Shown here piece by piece: positions 1 to 9,474 of a DNA stretch of 64,000 nucleotides. Both the position numbers and the translations under genes were made by a program. Numbering within the stretch: the stretch's first letter is position 1; each line of letters opens with the position of its first letter. The stretch comes from Candidatus Scalindua sp. GTDB taxonomy: Bacteria > Planctomycetota > Brocadiia > Brocadiales > Scalinduaceae. The stretch lies in NCBI GenBank assembly GCA_021777035.1, contig JAIQZR010000120.1, positions 1-64,000 of the forward strand. Reading direction: 5' to 3'. The notes beneath the pieces are model-generated. The model ran no database searches and was not told the DNA's origin. It saw only the letters and a list, made by a program, of their open reading frames with translations.

Positions 1-1
1 C

Positions 2-859
2 AAGGAGCTCATTGAAAAAGATGATGTAGCCACAAAAAGAGAAGCCTATTATGTATCCAAGAACTGGGACGATGCACGTTTTGAGGAACAACCTGAATCA
101 GATACCGTAATTGACGATGTAGAAGCAATGTTTGAAGTCAATAGGGAACAATTGGGTTTTATCCCGGAAGAGAAGGGCGGAGACGTCGCAGGAAAACTGG
201 TAGTAATAGACAAGGATCAGGACACCGGCAAGCAGCTCAAAATCGACTGCACTAAATTCGGCTCAGGCGCGTACTCTATTCCCATTTCAACTGAGCATCT
301 GAAATTCGAAACCAACGCGAAGTTTATACTGGTAATAGAAACTGCCGGAATGTTCCAGCGGCTTGTAAAACATAATTACTGGAAGAAAGCAAACTGCATA
401 CTAATCTCTATGGGAGGCGTTCCAACCAGAGCATGCAGAAGATTTATCAGGCGTTTATCAGAAAGGAAAAAGATCCCAGTTTATGTCTTTGTTGACGGAG
501 ATCCTTATGGCATCAGCAACATATACAGAACCCTTAAGGTGGGATCAGGAAATGCGGCGCACATTAACCAGTATTTCTGTGTACCAAATGCACGGTACCT
601 TGGCATAACACCGCAGGATATCATTGATTACAAACTCCCGACCCATCCATTAAAAGATGTAGATATAAAGAGAGCAAAAGATGCCTTGAAGAACGACCCG
701 TTTATAAAACAGAGCAAGGAGTGGCAGAAAGCAATTACTCAGCTATTAAAAATGGGTGTAAGAGCAGAGCAGCAGGCGCTGGCAAAACATGGACTAAACT
801 ATGTGATTGAAAAGTACCTTCCCCAAAAGCTGAAGAAGGTTGACAGTTTTCTGCCATAG
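2..859 (+). CDS. top6A: DNA topoisomerase VI subunit A, C-terminal part (5' end outside window)
   Basis: The reading frame is open from base 2, so the gene starts upstream of the window. The protein is the Spo11-like subunit of the ATP-dependent type IIB topoisomerase, which makes the double-strand break. A TKREAYY motif near the first visible residues matches the winged-helix (CAP) segment that carries the catalytic tyrosine. The Toprim domain follows, with the metal-binding glutamate in LVIETAGMF and the acidic pair in VFVDGDPYG, then the usual tail (NARYLGITPQD). The partner ATPase subunit B is expected just upstream but cannot be seen. Topo VI is typical of archaea and plants and rare in bacteria. 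The gene ends at TAG, about 27 bp before the oppositely oriented toxin remnant. Confidence 0.93.
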   Translation, partial: KELIEKDDVATKREAYYVSKNWDDARFEEQPESDTVIDDVEAMFEVNREQLGFIPEEKGGDVAGKLVVIDKDQDTGKQLKIDCTKFGSGAYSIPISTEHLKFETNAKFILVIETAGMFQRLVKHNYWKKANCILISMGGVPTRACRRFIRRLSERKKIPVYVFVDGDPYGISNIYRTLKVGSGNAAHINQYFCVPNARYLGITPQDIIDYKLPTHPLKDVDIKRAKDALKNDPFIKQSKEWQKAITQLLKMGVRAEQQALAKHGLNYVIEKYLPQKLKKVDSFLP

Positions 860-885
860 TAAAAATCCTGGAATAGAATATCGCT

Positions 886-1150
886 TCACCTTTTATAATC
901 ATCTTTTCTATGGCGAACATGGTAAATAGTTAAAATCTTGCTTTGAGAATCAACTTGATAAATCACTCGATAATTTCCAATTCGCAAGCGGTAGCTCGAT
1001 TCAGAATCCCTAAGTTTTCTAGATTGAACAGGAAAAGGATCATCCGCAAGAGATTCAATTGCCTTAAGGATTCTAGAGATATATTGCCGATCGATCTTCC
1101 TGAGATCATGCTCAGATGAGCCTTTCCAAAACGATCTTATACGAGACCAT
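886..1150 (-). pseudogene. RelE/ParE-family toxin with a single-base frameshift
   Basis: The start ATG at 1150 overlaps the end of the antitoxin gene. It reads MVSYKIVLER and then hits a stop (TGA) after two more codons. Skipping one base near 1121 restores a full RelE/ParE toxin: SSEHDLRKIDRQY, then RLRIGNYRVIYQVDS and a final IYHVRHRKDDYKR before TGA at 886. The interval is 265 nt, three times 88 plus one, as expected for one inserted base in an 87-residue protein. Seen in sequence: the shift. Inferred: the toxin is inactive while the antitoxin remains intact. A sequencing error or recoding at AGG-C cannot be excluded. Confidence 0.82.
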
Positions 1151-1328
1151 CAGCTTTCAACCTTTTTTTTAATTCATCAAAACTAACGGTTGACTCATCC
1201 TTTCGTTCTGCAATGATTGCGAGGTCATGAATATCTTCAAGAAGATTCTCATACTCCTCAAGTGGTAAAACAACAGCAGTCTTCTTTCCTGATTTATCTA
1301 CAATAAATTTCTCGTGTAACTTGTCCAT
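1137..1328 (-). CDS. Phd/YefM-type antitoxin
   Basis: A 63-residue protein of the prevent-host-death/YefM family, expected to bind DNA with its N-terminal half and neutralise the RelE/ParE toxin encoded immediately downstream. The N-terminal part (KFIVDKSGKKTAVVLPLEEYENLLED) matches the family fold in which a short beta hairpin precedes the conserved LPLxEYExL segment; the acidic C-terminus would bind toxin. A purine-rich ribosome site (AAGGAG) precedes the ATG. The stop overlaps the toxin start by 14 bp, the usual translational coupling. The partner toxin is frameshifted, so this may be an orphan antitoxin. Confidence 0.85.
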   Translation of the reverse strand: MDKLHEKFIVDKSGKKTAVVLPLEEYENLLEDIHDLAIIAERKDESTVSFDELKKRLKADGLV

Positions 1329-1402
1329 TTTTTCTCCTTATAAAATCAATCGCTATTAAAACTACATTAATTCAATCAAAATTAACACAAAAAAATATGC
1401 TC

Positions 1403-1473
1403 CAATCAGGGAACACCATACCATTATTGGCATTCTCATAATATGAGGAAATAAGTATGGTGTCCCCTGATTA
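1403..1473. repeat. Imperfect inverted repeat at the broken end of an ATPase gene
   Basis: Arms at 1403-1421 and 1455-1473 (core ACACCATAC / GTATGGTGT preceded by AATCAGGG) pair with one mismatch around a 33-nt loop. The right arm lies at the point where the DUF4143-like coding similarity stops, so the element probably inserted there. It resembles a mobile REP-type hairpin more than a terminator, since no T-run follows either arm. Confidence 0.55.
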
Positions 1474-1780
1474 CAAGAAGCAGATCAACCAGAATATCAA
1501 CGTAACTGGCGACAGTTTTGCCATCAACTTCCAGATTACCAGCCAGCTTGGGAAAAGTGATACCTTCACCCTTTAAATGCGCCAGCATCGTCCAGAGTCT
1601 GCATAACCGCACTGAGGATACGCGAAATCCCATCATTGGCACATCTCGTTCCAGATATGTACGAATCAAATTTTCAAGCCGATCCATGCTGACTGAATCA
1701 CTTTTTGCCAGGTAGCTTTCCGGAAATCCCCCGCGCAACCATATTTTCTGAACGTCTTCCGGTTTAGCAATTAATACGTT
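1474..1780 (-). pseudogene. Fragment of an AAA ATPase with DUF4143 domain
   Basis: Only a central piece of a typical 380-400-residue protein survives. The visible stretch reads LRGGFPESYLA, then LIRTYLERDVPMMGFR, RLWTMLAHLKGEG and a winged-helix-like VDGKTVASYVDILVDLLLV, which is the C-terminal (DUF4143) part of stand-alone prokaryotic AAA ATPases. The Walker motifs that should lie further upstream are absent, and downstream the frame runs into the inverted repeat at 1403-1473. No start codon with a ribosome site is present. Treated as a relic. The surrounding 1329-2123 contains nothing else I can name. Confidence 0.7.
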
Positions 1781-2123
1781 ATAAGTGGCTAAAAGAGATC
1801 AACTCTTCAAACTCAATTCCAGGTATCAAGAAGCCCTTTACACCGTTATTTAACTAGTTTTCTAATAACCCGTGTTTTTCGACTATTCTTTTCACCGCAT
1901 CATAAATTATAATTTTAGTGTAAGGACAGTAAATTATTCATTGTTGAAAAATATCCACCAACTCACATTATTCTACCATTTTACTCAGCTTTTGCATTTG
2001 TTGTTGCAATCAAACTGGATTAAGACCAGAGGTCGAACAGCATTGATGGAGTGTCAGAATTTTAAATAAGGGGCAAGTCTAATGCTTTGAATTTTCTATG
2101 ATACGATAGTACAATATTACATC

Positions 2124-5033
2124 ATGGATTATGAGGAACTGTATGCAAAATACCTGACCCTGCTTGATGAAAACAAGGGCTTGAAAGCTGAAATAGAAAG
2201 GCTAAAGGCACAGCTTACTATTTCCAAACCACAGAAAGATGTTAGTGGTGAAATTAACACAGGGTGCTGTCCAGATCAAATTTCATATCAATACAATAGC
2301 AGCAGGGATTTAAACACCAGCCTCAATAACTGTTCTGAAAACAGGGATAAGATCGACCTGTTTATGTCTCTTTTCAGAGGTAGAGACGATGTGTTCGCCA
2401 AACGGTGGCAGAGTAAAGCAGGAAAGTCAGGGTATTCGCCTGTCTGCCTGAACGAATGGGAATCTGGTGTATGTTATAAACCAAAGGTAAAGTGTTCTGA
2501 ATGTTCGCAAAAATTATATCCAAAATTTAACGAAGAGGTTGTAGAAGACCATCTTAGAGGAAATATGGTAGTTGGTATGTATCCTCTGCGCATTGATGAA
2601 ACGTGTTATTTTCTGGCTATCGATTTTGATGATACCGGCTGGCAAAAAGATGTTTCAATATTGAGAAATGTATGCGACGATTTTGAAGTTCCTTACGCAA
2701 TTGAACGCTCAATATCGGGTAACGGAGCTCACGCCTGGTTTTTCTTTGAAAATCAAATATCAGCAGCTTTAGCCCGAAAGTTTGGGACAGCACTACTTAC
2801 CTGTTCCATGAGTAAGAGACATGAGATCAAGTTCAAGTCATATGACAGACTTTTTCCTAATCAGGACACAATGCCAAAAGGCGGCCTTGGAAATCTGATA
2901 GCGCTCCCGCTACAGATGGCTGCAAGAAAAAATAGTAACACTGTTTTTATTGATGAAAATTTTGAGCCTTATGCTGATCAGTGGAGGTTTTTAGGCGGAA
3001 TGGGTAAGCTTTCTGAAGAAAATTTAGGTATTCTGATAACCCGTTTATGTAAAGGCAATGAATTAGGTGAATTGAGAAAAGATGATGACGAGATCCAGAG
3101 ACCATGGGCAACTACCAGAGTTAGATTGGGTAAGCAGGATTTACCAAAAACAGTTGGAATCGTAAAATCCGACATGGTATATATCCCTAAAAATGGATTT
3201 TCGCAAAAGGCTTTAAATACGTTAAAACGGTTGGCTGCTTTTAAAAATCCCGATTTTTATAAAGCACAAGCGATGCGAATGCCCACTTACAACAAGCCGA
3301 GGATCATCTCATGTTCTGAAGACATTGAAAGGTATTTGTGCCTGCCCAGAGGTTGTGAAGAAGAGATTAACAACTTACTGAGTAAGTGTAAGATTGATGT
3401 TACCTGGATTGATGAAACTAATAATGGCAGAAATATTGACGTAGAATTTAATGGAATTCTCAGGAAAGAGCAACAGGAAGTAATAGACGAACTGCTGAAC
3501 CATGATACCGGAGTATTATCAGCAACCACCGCGTTTGGAAAAACAGTTGTAGCCGCGAATCTGATTGCCGCAAGAAAGATAAATACTCTTATATTGGTAC
3601 ATAGGCAACAACTCCTTTTGCAATGGGTTGCCAGATTATCTGAATTTTTAAGGATTAATGAAGAGTTGCCGATCCAGGAAAAAAAGCGTGGAAGAAAAAA
3701 GAAACAAGGCTTAATCGGGCAGATAGGGGCTGGAAAGGATAGTTTAAGCTCTATCATTGATGTTGCAATTATGCAATCGTTAAATAGTGCTGGTGAGGTA
3801 AAGGAGTGTGTTAAAAATTATGGGATGGTAATTGTCGATGAGTGTCATCATGTTCCAGCGTTTAGTTTTGAACAGATACTTAAAAAGGTTAACGCGAAAT
3901 TTGTTTATGGCTTAACCGCAACTCCAACAAGGAAGGATGGCCACCATCCAATAATATTTATGTATTGCGGAGCTGAGAGATTCAGGGTTGATGCAAAAAA
4001 ACAAGCGGAAAAAAGGCCGTTTGATCATTATGTTATCCCAAGATTTACAAGTTTTAGAATACCGATTGATGAAAACAGTAAAGATTTAAATATTCAAGAA
4101 TTATATGCAGGAATAACCATTGATGAAATACGTAATCAGTTGATAGTAGATGACGTTTTAAATAGCTATGAGAATGGCAGAAATTCTCTGGTATTATCAG
4201 AGAGAACTGCTCATGTTATGCTGCTCGCAAAGAAGTTAAAAGAGAGAATTCCAGAGGTATTAATCTTGAGGGGTGGTATGGGCGCTAAAAAAACCAAAGA
4301 GATATTAAATAAAATATCAGCAATACCAACAGGTAAGCAGTTAACGCTAGTTGCTACAGGCAAGTTTATTGGTGAGGGATTTGATGAGCCGCGACTTGAT
4401 ACATTGTTTCTGGCAATGCCAATCTCATGGAAAGGAACATTGCAGCAATATGCTGGCAGGCTGCATAGATTGTATGAGAACAAAAATGAAGTACAAGTAT
4501 ATGATTATGTTGATACCCATGTAAGAATGCTGGAAAAAATGTATGGCAAAAGGCTAAATGGATATGCCTCTATTGGCTATAAAGTAAAAGGAGAAAATAT
4601 TGGAGCAGAATCTTCAGATATTATCTTTGACAAGAATAGTTTCCTTCCAGTTTACAGCAATGATATATTAAGTGCGTCAAAAGAAGTTGTGATTGTCAGT
4701 CCGTTTGTTACCAATAAGAGAGCTACACAGATGCTTCAATATTTCAGTAATATAGTCAATAAACAAGTAAAGATAACCGTTGTAACAAGACCATCTGAAG
4801 ATTTTAAAGACAAAAGGAAACCGGCCTTAGAGCAGGTTTTTGATATTTTGAAGAACATGGAGATCAAGTTGATCTTAAGATCAAATATCCATCAGAAATT
4901 TGCGATTATTGATCAAAAAATTGTCTGGTATGGCAGTATAAATTTATTAAGTTTCGGTAGTGCGGAAGAGAGTATTATGCGTCTTGTAAATAACAATATT
5001 GCATACGAGTTGATGAAAAGTATTGAAAAATAA
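2124..5033 (+). CDS. TOTE-type primase / SF2 helicase / phospholipase-D-like fusion protein
   Basis: A 969-residue multidomain protein. Residues 1-35 form a short coiled coil. Residues about 80-330 are an archaeo-eukaryotic primase-like domain of the kind found in TOTE conflict systems: a Cys cluster (C117, C124, C127), the acidic metal site AIDFDD (165-170) and SGNGAHAWFFFE. A superfamily 2 helicase follows, with Walker A TAFGKT (469-474), DECHH (572-576), TATPTR and the motif VI-like QQYAGRLHR. The last 120 residues form a phospholipase-D-like nuclease half-site with HxKx4D at H923, K925, D930. Family knowledge links this architecture to anti-invader conflict systems; the exact target is unknown. 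A toxin-antitoxin pair follows immediately: the first in-frame upstream ATG of the next gene overlaps this stop. Confidence 0.88.
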   Translation: MDYEELYAKYLTLLDENKGLKAEIERLKAQLTISKPQKDVSGEINTGCCPDQISYQYNSSRDLNTSLNNCSENRDKIDLFMSLFRGRDDVFAKRWQSKAGKSGYSPVCLNEWESGVCYKPKVKCSECSQKLYPKFNEEVVEDHLRGNMVVGMYPLRIDETCYFLAIDFDDTGWQKDVSILRNVCDDFEVPYAIERSISGNGAHAWFFFENQISAALARKFGTALLTCSMSKRHEIKFKSYDRLFPNQDTMPKGGLGNLIALPLQMAARKNSNTVFIDENFEPYADQWRFLGGMGKLSEENLGILITRLCKGNELGELRKDDDEIQRPWATTRVRLGKQDLPKTVGIVKSDMVYIPKNGFSQKALNTLKRLAAFKNPDFYKAQAMRMPTYNKPRIISCSEDIERYLCLPRGCEEEINNLLSKCKIDVTWIDETNNGRNIDVEFNGILRKEQQEVIDELLNHDTGVLSATTAFGKTVVAANLIAARKINTLILVHRQQLLLQWVARLSEFLRINEELPIQEKKRGRKKKQGLIGQIGAGKDSLSSIIDVAIMQSLNSAGEVKECVKNYGMVIVDECHHVPAFSFEQILKKVNAKFVYGLTATPTRKDGHHPIIFMYCGAERFRVDAKKQAEKRPFDHYVIPRFTSFRIPIDENSKDLNIQELYAGITIDEIRNQLIVDDVLNSYENGRNSLVLSERTAHVMLLAKKLKERIPEVLILRGGMGAKKTKEILNKISAIPTGKQLTLVATGKFIGEGFDEPRLDTLFLAMPISWKGTLQQYAGRLHRLYENKNEVQVYDYVDTHVRMLEKMYGKRLNGYASIGYKVKGENIGAESSDIIFDKNSFLPVYSNDILSASKEVVIVSPFVTNKRATQMLQYFSNIVNKQVKITVVTRPSEDFKDKRKPALEQVFDILKNMEIKLILRSNIHQKFAIIDQKIVWYGSINLLSFGSAEESIMRLVNNNIAYELMKSIEK

Positions 5034-5076
5034 TCAGTTGGTTGACAAAAGGCAGACAAGAGCATATATTCTAAGT

Positions 5077-5346
5077 ATGAAGTATTTAAATTGGGATCCT
5101 GAAAAGAACAAGCTTTTGAAGCTTAAGAGAGGCATCTGTTTTGAGGAAATTGCATACCATATTGAATCGGGAAAGATACTTGGAGTTGAAGAAAATCCAA
5201 GGCATTCAAATCAAAAAATGTATATTCTTGAAATAGAAAACTATGCTGTTATTGTGCCTTTTGTTGAAACCGATGATAAAATTTTTCTCAAAACGGCTTT
5301 TCCAAGCCGTAAATACACGAAACAATATAATTTAGAGGGGGAATAA
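5077..5346 (+). CDS. BrnT-like toxin
   Basis: An 89-residue protein beginning MKYLNWDPEKN; an upstream in-frame ATG at 5023 would overlap the helicase gene and adds residues not typical of the family. The pattern (WDxxKN near the start, RGICFEEI, ENPRH-NQ, VPFV, FLKTAFPSRKYTK near the end) fits the BrnT/RelE-like ribonuclease fold. Its stop overlaps the next ATG by one base, so it is translationally coupled to a CopG/BrnA-like antitoxin, giving the toxin-first order seen in BrnTA modules. Whether the pair is coupled to the upstream primase-helicase gene is open; only 43 bp separate them. Confidence 0.72.
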   Translation: MKYLNWDPEKNKLLKLKRGICFEEIAYHIESGKILGVEENPRHSNQKMYILEIENYAVIVPFVETDDKIFLKTAFPSRKYTKQYNLEGE

Positions 5347-5642
5347 TGAATAAGTTTAAACCAAAAGCATTCAAGCCTATCAGTCAAGAAGAAAAAGATT
5401 TAATGGAGTCAATAGAACGTGAAGAGTGGAAACCTGTCAAGAATGTTAACAGAGAAAAGGTTAAGGCTATTGAAGCAGCTCGCAACGCCTTGAAGAAAGA
5501 TAAACGTATTAATCTTCGACTTACACAGAAGGACTATCAGCAAATTCAGATAAAGGCAATAGAAGAGGGACTTCCCTATCAAAGTCTTATTGCCAGTATA
5601 GTGCATAAATATTTAAATGGCAAACTAACTTCACACTCGTAA
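5346..5642 (+). CDS. CopG/BrnA-like ribbon-helix-helix antitoxin
   Basis: A 98-residue protein whose C-terminal part (INLRLTQKDYQQIQIKAIEEGLPYQSLIASIVHKYL) is a ribbon-helix-helix DNA-binding domain like those of CopG-type and BrnA antitoxins. The charged N-terminal half (EEKDLMESIEREEWKPV) is the part expected to wrap the toxin. The ATG overlaps the toxin stop (TAATG), and a GAGGGGG ribosome site lies within the toxin gene end. Likely represses its own operon. Confidence 0.8.
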   Translation: MNKFKPKAFKPISQEEKDLMESIEREEWKPVKNVNREKVKAIEAARNALKKDKRINLRLTQKDYQQIQIKAIEEGLPYQSLIASIVHKYLNGKLTSHS

Positions 5643-5710
5643 AATTTGTTTTGTGATATTAAAGAATCTTTATTCATTCCACCCGTAATGGCTATGCCTC
5701 ATGGTAGAGA

Positions 5711-5860
5711 GCCAGTCCTCGCATTTAAGCAAGCTCTTGACTAATTGGCTAAGTCTTTATTATTCTTATCTCTTAACATCAGTCATACAATGTGATATAT
5801 CACCGAGATGGCTGCAGAATATTTGTCCTGATGGACAGTCATTATACCACGTTCTAAACA
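5711..5860 (-). pseudogene. Relic of a REP-associated tyrosine transposase 3' end
   Basis: This stretch aligns base by base, with scattered changes, to the 3' end of the intact transposase gene at 58827-59840: it starts with the same GCCAGTCCTCGCATTTAA-like end and continues through the segment that encodes the CGHPGN region. Stops interrupt the reading frame and only about 150 bp remain. An open frame on the plus strand across it is therefore not taken as a gene. Confidence 0.7.
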
Positions 5861-5875
5861 ACCAAACTGTAACGA

Positions 5876-6250
5876 TTAACTTTTAATTATTTTTAATCTT
5901 ACGGCAGGAAGACGTTTCAGTCGTTGATTCTGAGGATCTACCTCAATTCCAACGGATTCCAGAGCAGTTACACCAAGAATAGGCTCTATGTCGTTTTTCC
6001 CAAAAATGACGGTTGCACCTACAAATTCCCCCATAAACTCTACGCGAGCCACAGCGACATCCATCGCAACTTCTGTCCCGTCCGCTAATTCATAAGTTCT
6101 TTTACCATCAGGCTCAATACCTATTTCTCTAAGATGATTCCCAGGTACCATACAATCAATAGCACCGGTATCTACTAAAAAAAGACCCTCCCACCGGCGT
6201 TCAGGATTGCCCGGGTTACATACTGCAACTGTAACTTGTGTTATACCCAT
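5876..6250 (-). CDS. Retropepsin-like aspartyl protease family protein
   Basis: A 124-residue protein of clan AA, the single-domain retroviral-type aspartic peptidase fold that works as a dimer. The active-site motif is FLVDTGAIDCMVP, followed by the flap region (YELADGTEVAMDVAVARVEF) and the second conserved segment EPILGVTALESVGIEVDP. The start at 6250 is chosen because AAGGAGG lies eight bases upstream; an upstream in-frame start lacks a ribosome site. There is no signal peptide, so it is cytoplasmic. Such small proteins are common in cyanobacteria and planctomycetes; their substrates are unknown. It lies downstream of the peptide transporter operon on the same strand, but the gap and own ribosome site argue for independent expression or none. 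Confidence 0.78.
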   Translation of the reverse strand: MGITQVTVAVCNPGNPERRWEGLFLVDTGAIDCMVPGNHLREIGIEPDGKRTYELADGTEVAMDVAVARVEFMGEFVGATVIFGKNDIEPILGVTALESVGIEVDPQNQRLKRLPAVRLKIIKS

Positions 6251-6359
6251 ATAGTTTCCTCCTTGAAATTGATCATGATATATTCCACAAAAAACCTCCA
6301 ACTCGTATTATTCTACTCATTTACTCACCTTTTGCAATGGCAAAAGAAACAACCACATA

Positions 6360-7325
6360 TCACACATAAACCTCATGGCAGGCCACCTGGTGTTCTCCCA
6401 AAATTTTTCTCAGCTCCGGTATCTCCTTCTTACATCTCTCTACCATTATCGGACAGCGGGTGTGAAAGCAACAACCCGAAGGAGGCGATGAGGGAGATGG
6501 CATGTCTCCCTGGAGCAATACCCTCTCCTTGCGTTTACCCGGAGTAATTTCAGGAATGGCAGAGAAGAGCGCTTTGGTATATGGATGTTTAGGATCTGAA
6601 AAAAGCGTATCCCTGTCTGTCAACTCCATGATCTTGCCCAGATACATCACCGCAACTCTGTCCGCAATATGCTCTACTACGGAAAGGTTGTGTGCAATGA
6701 AAAGATAGCTCAGATTAAACTCTTTCTTCAGATCCGAAAGCAGATTCAACACCTGGGCCTGAACCGAAACGTCTAAAGCTGATACCGCTTCGTCACAAAC
6801 AATAAAATCAGGATTAAGAGCTAAAGCCCGGGCAATTCCAATTCGTTGGCGCTGCCCACCCGAGAATTCGTGGGGATGACGTTTAGCGTAATCGGGAGAC
6901 AACCCGACTTTCTCTAGTAATTCCGCAGTCCTTTCACGCTTCTGAACAGTCGTTCCGACTCGATGGATTATTAAGCCTTCCGAGATTAATTGTCCCACTG
7001 TCATACGCGGGTTTAAAGCAGAAAAAGGATCCTGAAAAATAACCTGCATTTTTTTACGCAAATTAAAAAGAGATCTCCTGTCAGCGCTCAGAACATTCGT
7101 ACCATCAAAATGAACACTTCCCTCTGTAGCCGGAATTAACCGTAGAATTGTACGTCCTATTGTCGTTTTACCACAGCCTGATTCTCCTACCAGGGCCAGC
7201 ACTTCCCCCCTGCCAATATCAAAGCTCACTCCATCAACGGCTTTTACATGACTGGTAGTCCTGGAAAAAAGTCCTTTCTTCGCAGTGAAATATGTTTTGA
7301 GCCCTTTTACTTCCAGAAGATTCAT
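6360..7325 (-). CDS. dppF: Peptide ABC transporter ATP-binding protein, DppF/OppF type
   Basis: A 321-residue ATPase that, with DppD, energises dipeptide/oligopeptide uptake through the DppBC permease. Visible motifs are Walker [11 protein letters not shown]-loop [10 protein letters not shown], the signature [15 protein letters not shown], Walker [13 protein letters not shown] and the H-loop IAHNLSVV. The C-terminal oligopeptide-transporter extension ([17 protein letters not shown]) is present. The start overlaps the dppD stop by 4 bp (ATGA type). Last gene of the five-gene operon. Substrate class (peptide versus nickel or other) cannot be told from the ATPase. Confidence 0.92.
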   Translation of the reverse strand: MNLLEVKGLKTYFTAKKGLFSRTTSHVKAVDGVSFDIGRGEVLALVGESGCGKTTIGRTILRLIPATEGSVHFDGTNVLSADRRSLFNLRKKMQVIFQDPFSALNPRMTVGQLISEGLIIHRVGTTVQKRERTAELLEKVGLSPDYAKRHPHEFSGGQRQRIGIARALALNPDFIVCDEAVSALDVSVQAQVLNLLSDLKKEFNLSYLFIAHNLSVVEHIADRVAVMYLGKIMELTDRDTLFSDPKHPYTKALFSAIPEITPGKRKERVLLQGDMPSPSSPPSGCCFHTRCPIMVERCKKEIPELRKILGEHQVACHEVYV

Positions 7326-8299
7326 TTCCCCTCCTCATATAAAAAGCAGGAAACATAATGATCTGTGCTAACTTCCGTCACTCTGGGATCCTTCTGACGA
7401 CAAATATCCATGACGTGAGGGCAACGGTCAGCAAAATGACAGCCTTTTGGGTAATTCTGAGGCTTCGGAACCTGACCCGGAATCTCATTTAATCTGTCTA
7501 CCCGATTCCCCAGTTGCGGGATGGCTTTAATGAGGCCCTGTGTATAAGGATGTTTAGGGTTTTTGAATACTTCAATTACTCCGGCTTTTTCTACCACCTT
7601 GGATGCATACATCACCAGCACTTCGTCAGCTACTTCCGCAACCACAGCCAGATCATGAGTGATCAATAAAATGGACATGCCTTCGGTTGACTGGAGCTGT
7701 TGCAAAAGGTCAAGTATCTGGGCCTGAATTGTCACATCGAGCGCGGTCGTCGGCTCATCCGCAATCAACACCTCCGGATTACAACTCAGAGCCATTGCTA
7801 TCATAACGCGCTGTTTCATACCGCCTGACATCTGGTGAGGATATTCATCGATTCGCATTTCAGCGTCAGGGATACCGACTTTTGTAAGCATTTTGATAGC
7901 ACGCTGCCTGGCCTCTTTTGGTTTTACCTTTTGATGAAGTACAATAGCTTCCACTATCTGATTACCGATCGTATAAACAGGATTGAGTGACGTCATCGGC
8001 TCCTGAAAAATCATGGCAATTTCGTTGCCACGGATATCGCGCATCTCATTTTCCGTCAGCTTGACGAGATTTTTACCCTTGTAAAGAATCTCTCCGCTTT
8101 CAACTTTTCCCGGAGGCATCGGAATCAGGCGCATGATCGTGTATGCCGTCACGGATTTACCACAACCGGATTCACCTACAACACAAAGTGTTTTTCCCTT
8201 CTTAAGAGTAAAATCAACTCCATCAACCGCCGGCACCACCCCTTCATCCGTATGGAAGTAGGTTTTCAAATTCCTGACTTCAAGGACAATATCGCTCAT
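7322..8299 (-). CDS. dppD: Peptide ABC transporter ATP-binding protein, DppD/OppD type
   Basis: A 325-residue ATPase. The start at 8299 ([15 protein letters not shown]) is chosen because it gives a 4-bp overlap with the upstream permease stop; a longer frame upstream would lie inside the permease gene. Motifs: Walker [10 protein letters not shown], signature [15 protein letters not shown], Walker [14 protein letters not shown]-loop ITHDLAVV, and the C-terminal extension with conserved cysteines ([20 protein letters not shown]). Works as a heterodimer with DppF at the inner face of the membrane. Same operon and direction as its neighbours. Confidence 0.93.
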   Translation of the reverse strand: MSDIVLEVRNLKTYFHTDEGVVPAVDGVDFTLKKGKTLCVVGESGCGKSVTAYTIMRLIPMPPGKVESGEILYKGKNLVKLTENEMRDIRGNEIAMIFQEPMTSLNPVYTIGNQIVEAIVLHQKVKPKEARQRAIKMLTKVGIPDAEMRIDEYPHQMSGGMKQRVMIAMALSCNPEVLIADEPTTALDVTIQAQILDLLQQLQSTEGMSILLITHDLAVVAEVADEVLVMYASKVVEKAGVIEVFKNPKHPYTQGLIKAIPQLGNRVDRLNEIPGQVPKPQNYPKGCHFADRCPHVMDICRQKDPRVTEVSTDHYVSCFLYEEGK

Positions 8300-9444
8300 T
8301 TCTGTCCCCTCATTTTCGGATCCAGAGCATCCCTGAGTGTGTCGCCAAACAGGTTCACCGGCAATACCAATGCCATCATAAATATAAATGCGCCCAACAG
8401 GTTCCACCAGACTATTGGTTCGCGAGCCAGTTCCAGATTAGCCTGATTTATCATATTGCCCCAGCTATAAGTGCTTTGTCCCACTCCAATCTTCAAATAA
8501 CTCAAGACAGCCTCAGCCAGCACTAAATGACTGAACCCCAGGACACTCGTTATCAGAACGAGATGAAAGATATTGGGAACAATATGCCTGAAAAGTATCC
8601 GAATACGACTCGATCCCAACGCAATAGCCCCCTGGACATAATCCAACTCCCTGGTCTTCAACGTCTCACCCCGGAGAAGCCGACACAGGGAAGTCCAGCC
8701 GGTTATTCCCATGATCAAGCAGAGGTTGAATATACTTGCCCCCTGAATCAAAATATAAGCTGCGGCAATCAATATAAAGGGGATAGACCCGACTGTTGAA
8801 TATACAAACTGTATCGACACGTCCGGCCACCTCCCAAAATACCCCGCTATAACACCCAGAACCAGAGCAATCGGAATGGATATCATGGTCGTAAATCCAC
8901 CAATAATCAAAGCCGTCCTGATCCCTTTAAGACAGATATACAAGACATCTCTTCCAACAACGTCTGTGCCCAATATATGCCTTCCCGGATAGTTAAGTTT
9001 CTCCTGATGCCAGACACTTTCTCCTCTTTTATTTTGTACCATGTCTTTGGTAAATTGACGGTCTGACATTGGAGCAGAATAGGTCTTTTCATTATTAGTT
9101 CGAATGCCGGTACAGAGACGATCCAATATTGAAAGAGCACCATTTTGATATATTACTTTACCTCTCAAATCCATAGAGACATTCCCGGCATCATCAAGAA
9201 GCGGATCGCGCCACTTAAAACTATCCGCAATACCAACCAATACAAAAAAGCAAAGTATAAAGAATGATATTGCTGCCAGCTTTCTTTTAAATATGTAACG
9301 CCATATTTCTCTCCCTCTCTCATCCTTCACCAATTTGTAAACAAAACAGATGATTGCCAGGGAAACAACAGTGGCAATCGCATTTTGCAGAGGGTAGTTA
9401 TATTGAATGGATTCTGACCAGGTTTTAGCTGTTAATAGAAACAT
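8296..9444 (-). CDS. dppC: Peptide ABC transporter permease, DppC/OppC type
   Basis: A 382-residue inner-membrane permease, longer than the usual 280-300 because of an N-terminal helix (about 18-40) and a long periplasmic loop after the second helix (residues about 75-155). The core has the binding-protein-dependent transport signature, with [18 protein letters not shown] before it, the EAA loop ([20 protein letters not shown], which contacts the ATPases) and the family C-terminus [14 protein letters not shown]. It is separated from dppB by 89 bp that hold a palindromic repeat (9475-9516). It pairs with DppB to form the channel. Confidence 0.9.
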   Translation of the reverse strand: MFLLTAKTWSESIQYNYPLQNAIATVVSLAIICFVYKLVKDERGREIWRYIFKRKLAAISFFILCFFVLVGIADSFKWRDPLLDDAGNVSMDLRGKVIYQNGALSILDRLCTGIRTNNEKTYSAPMSDRQFTKDMVQNKRGESVWHQEKLNYPGRHILGTDVVGRDVLYICLKGIRTALIIGGFTTMISIPIALVLGVIAGYFGRWPDVSIQFVYSTVGSIPFILIAAAYILIQGASIFNLCLIMGITGWTSLCRLLRGETLKTRELDYVQGAIALGSSRIRILFRHIVPNIFHLVLITSVLGFSHLVLAEAVLSYLKIGVGQSTYSWGNMINQANLELAREPIVWWNLLGAFIFMMALVLPVNLFGDTLRDALDPKMRGQK

Positions 9445-9474
9445 AATTATTTAAATGTATAAGAATATCAATGC

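Noticed and set aside
1111-1130. Programmed +1 frameshift in the RelE-type toxin
   Set aside because: No slippery codon of the known prfB type or upstream Shine-Dalgarno stimulator is visible; a simple insertion or read error is more likely.
5701-5886. Plus-strand open frame of 61 codons
   Set aside because: It lies over the relic of the RAYT 3' end on the minus strand and has no ribosome site or family resemblance.
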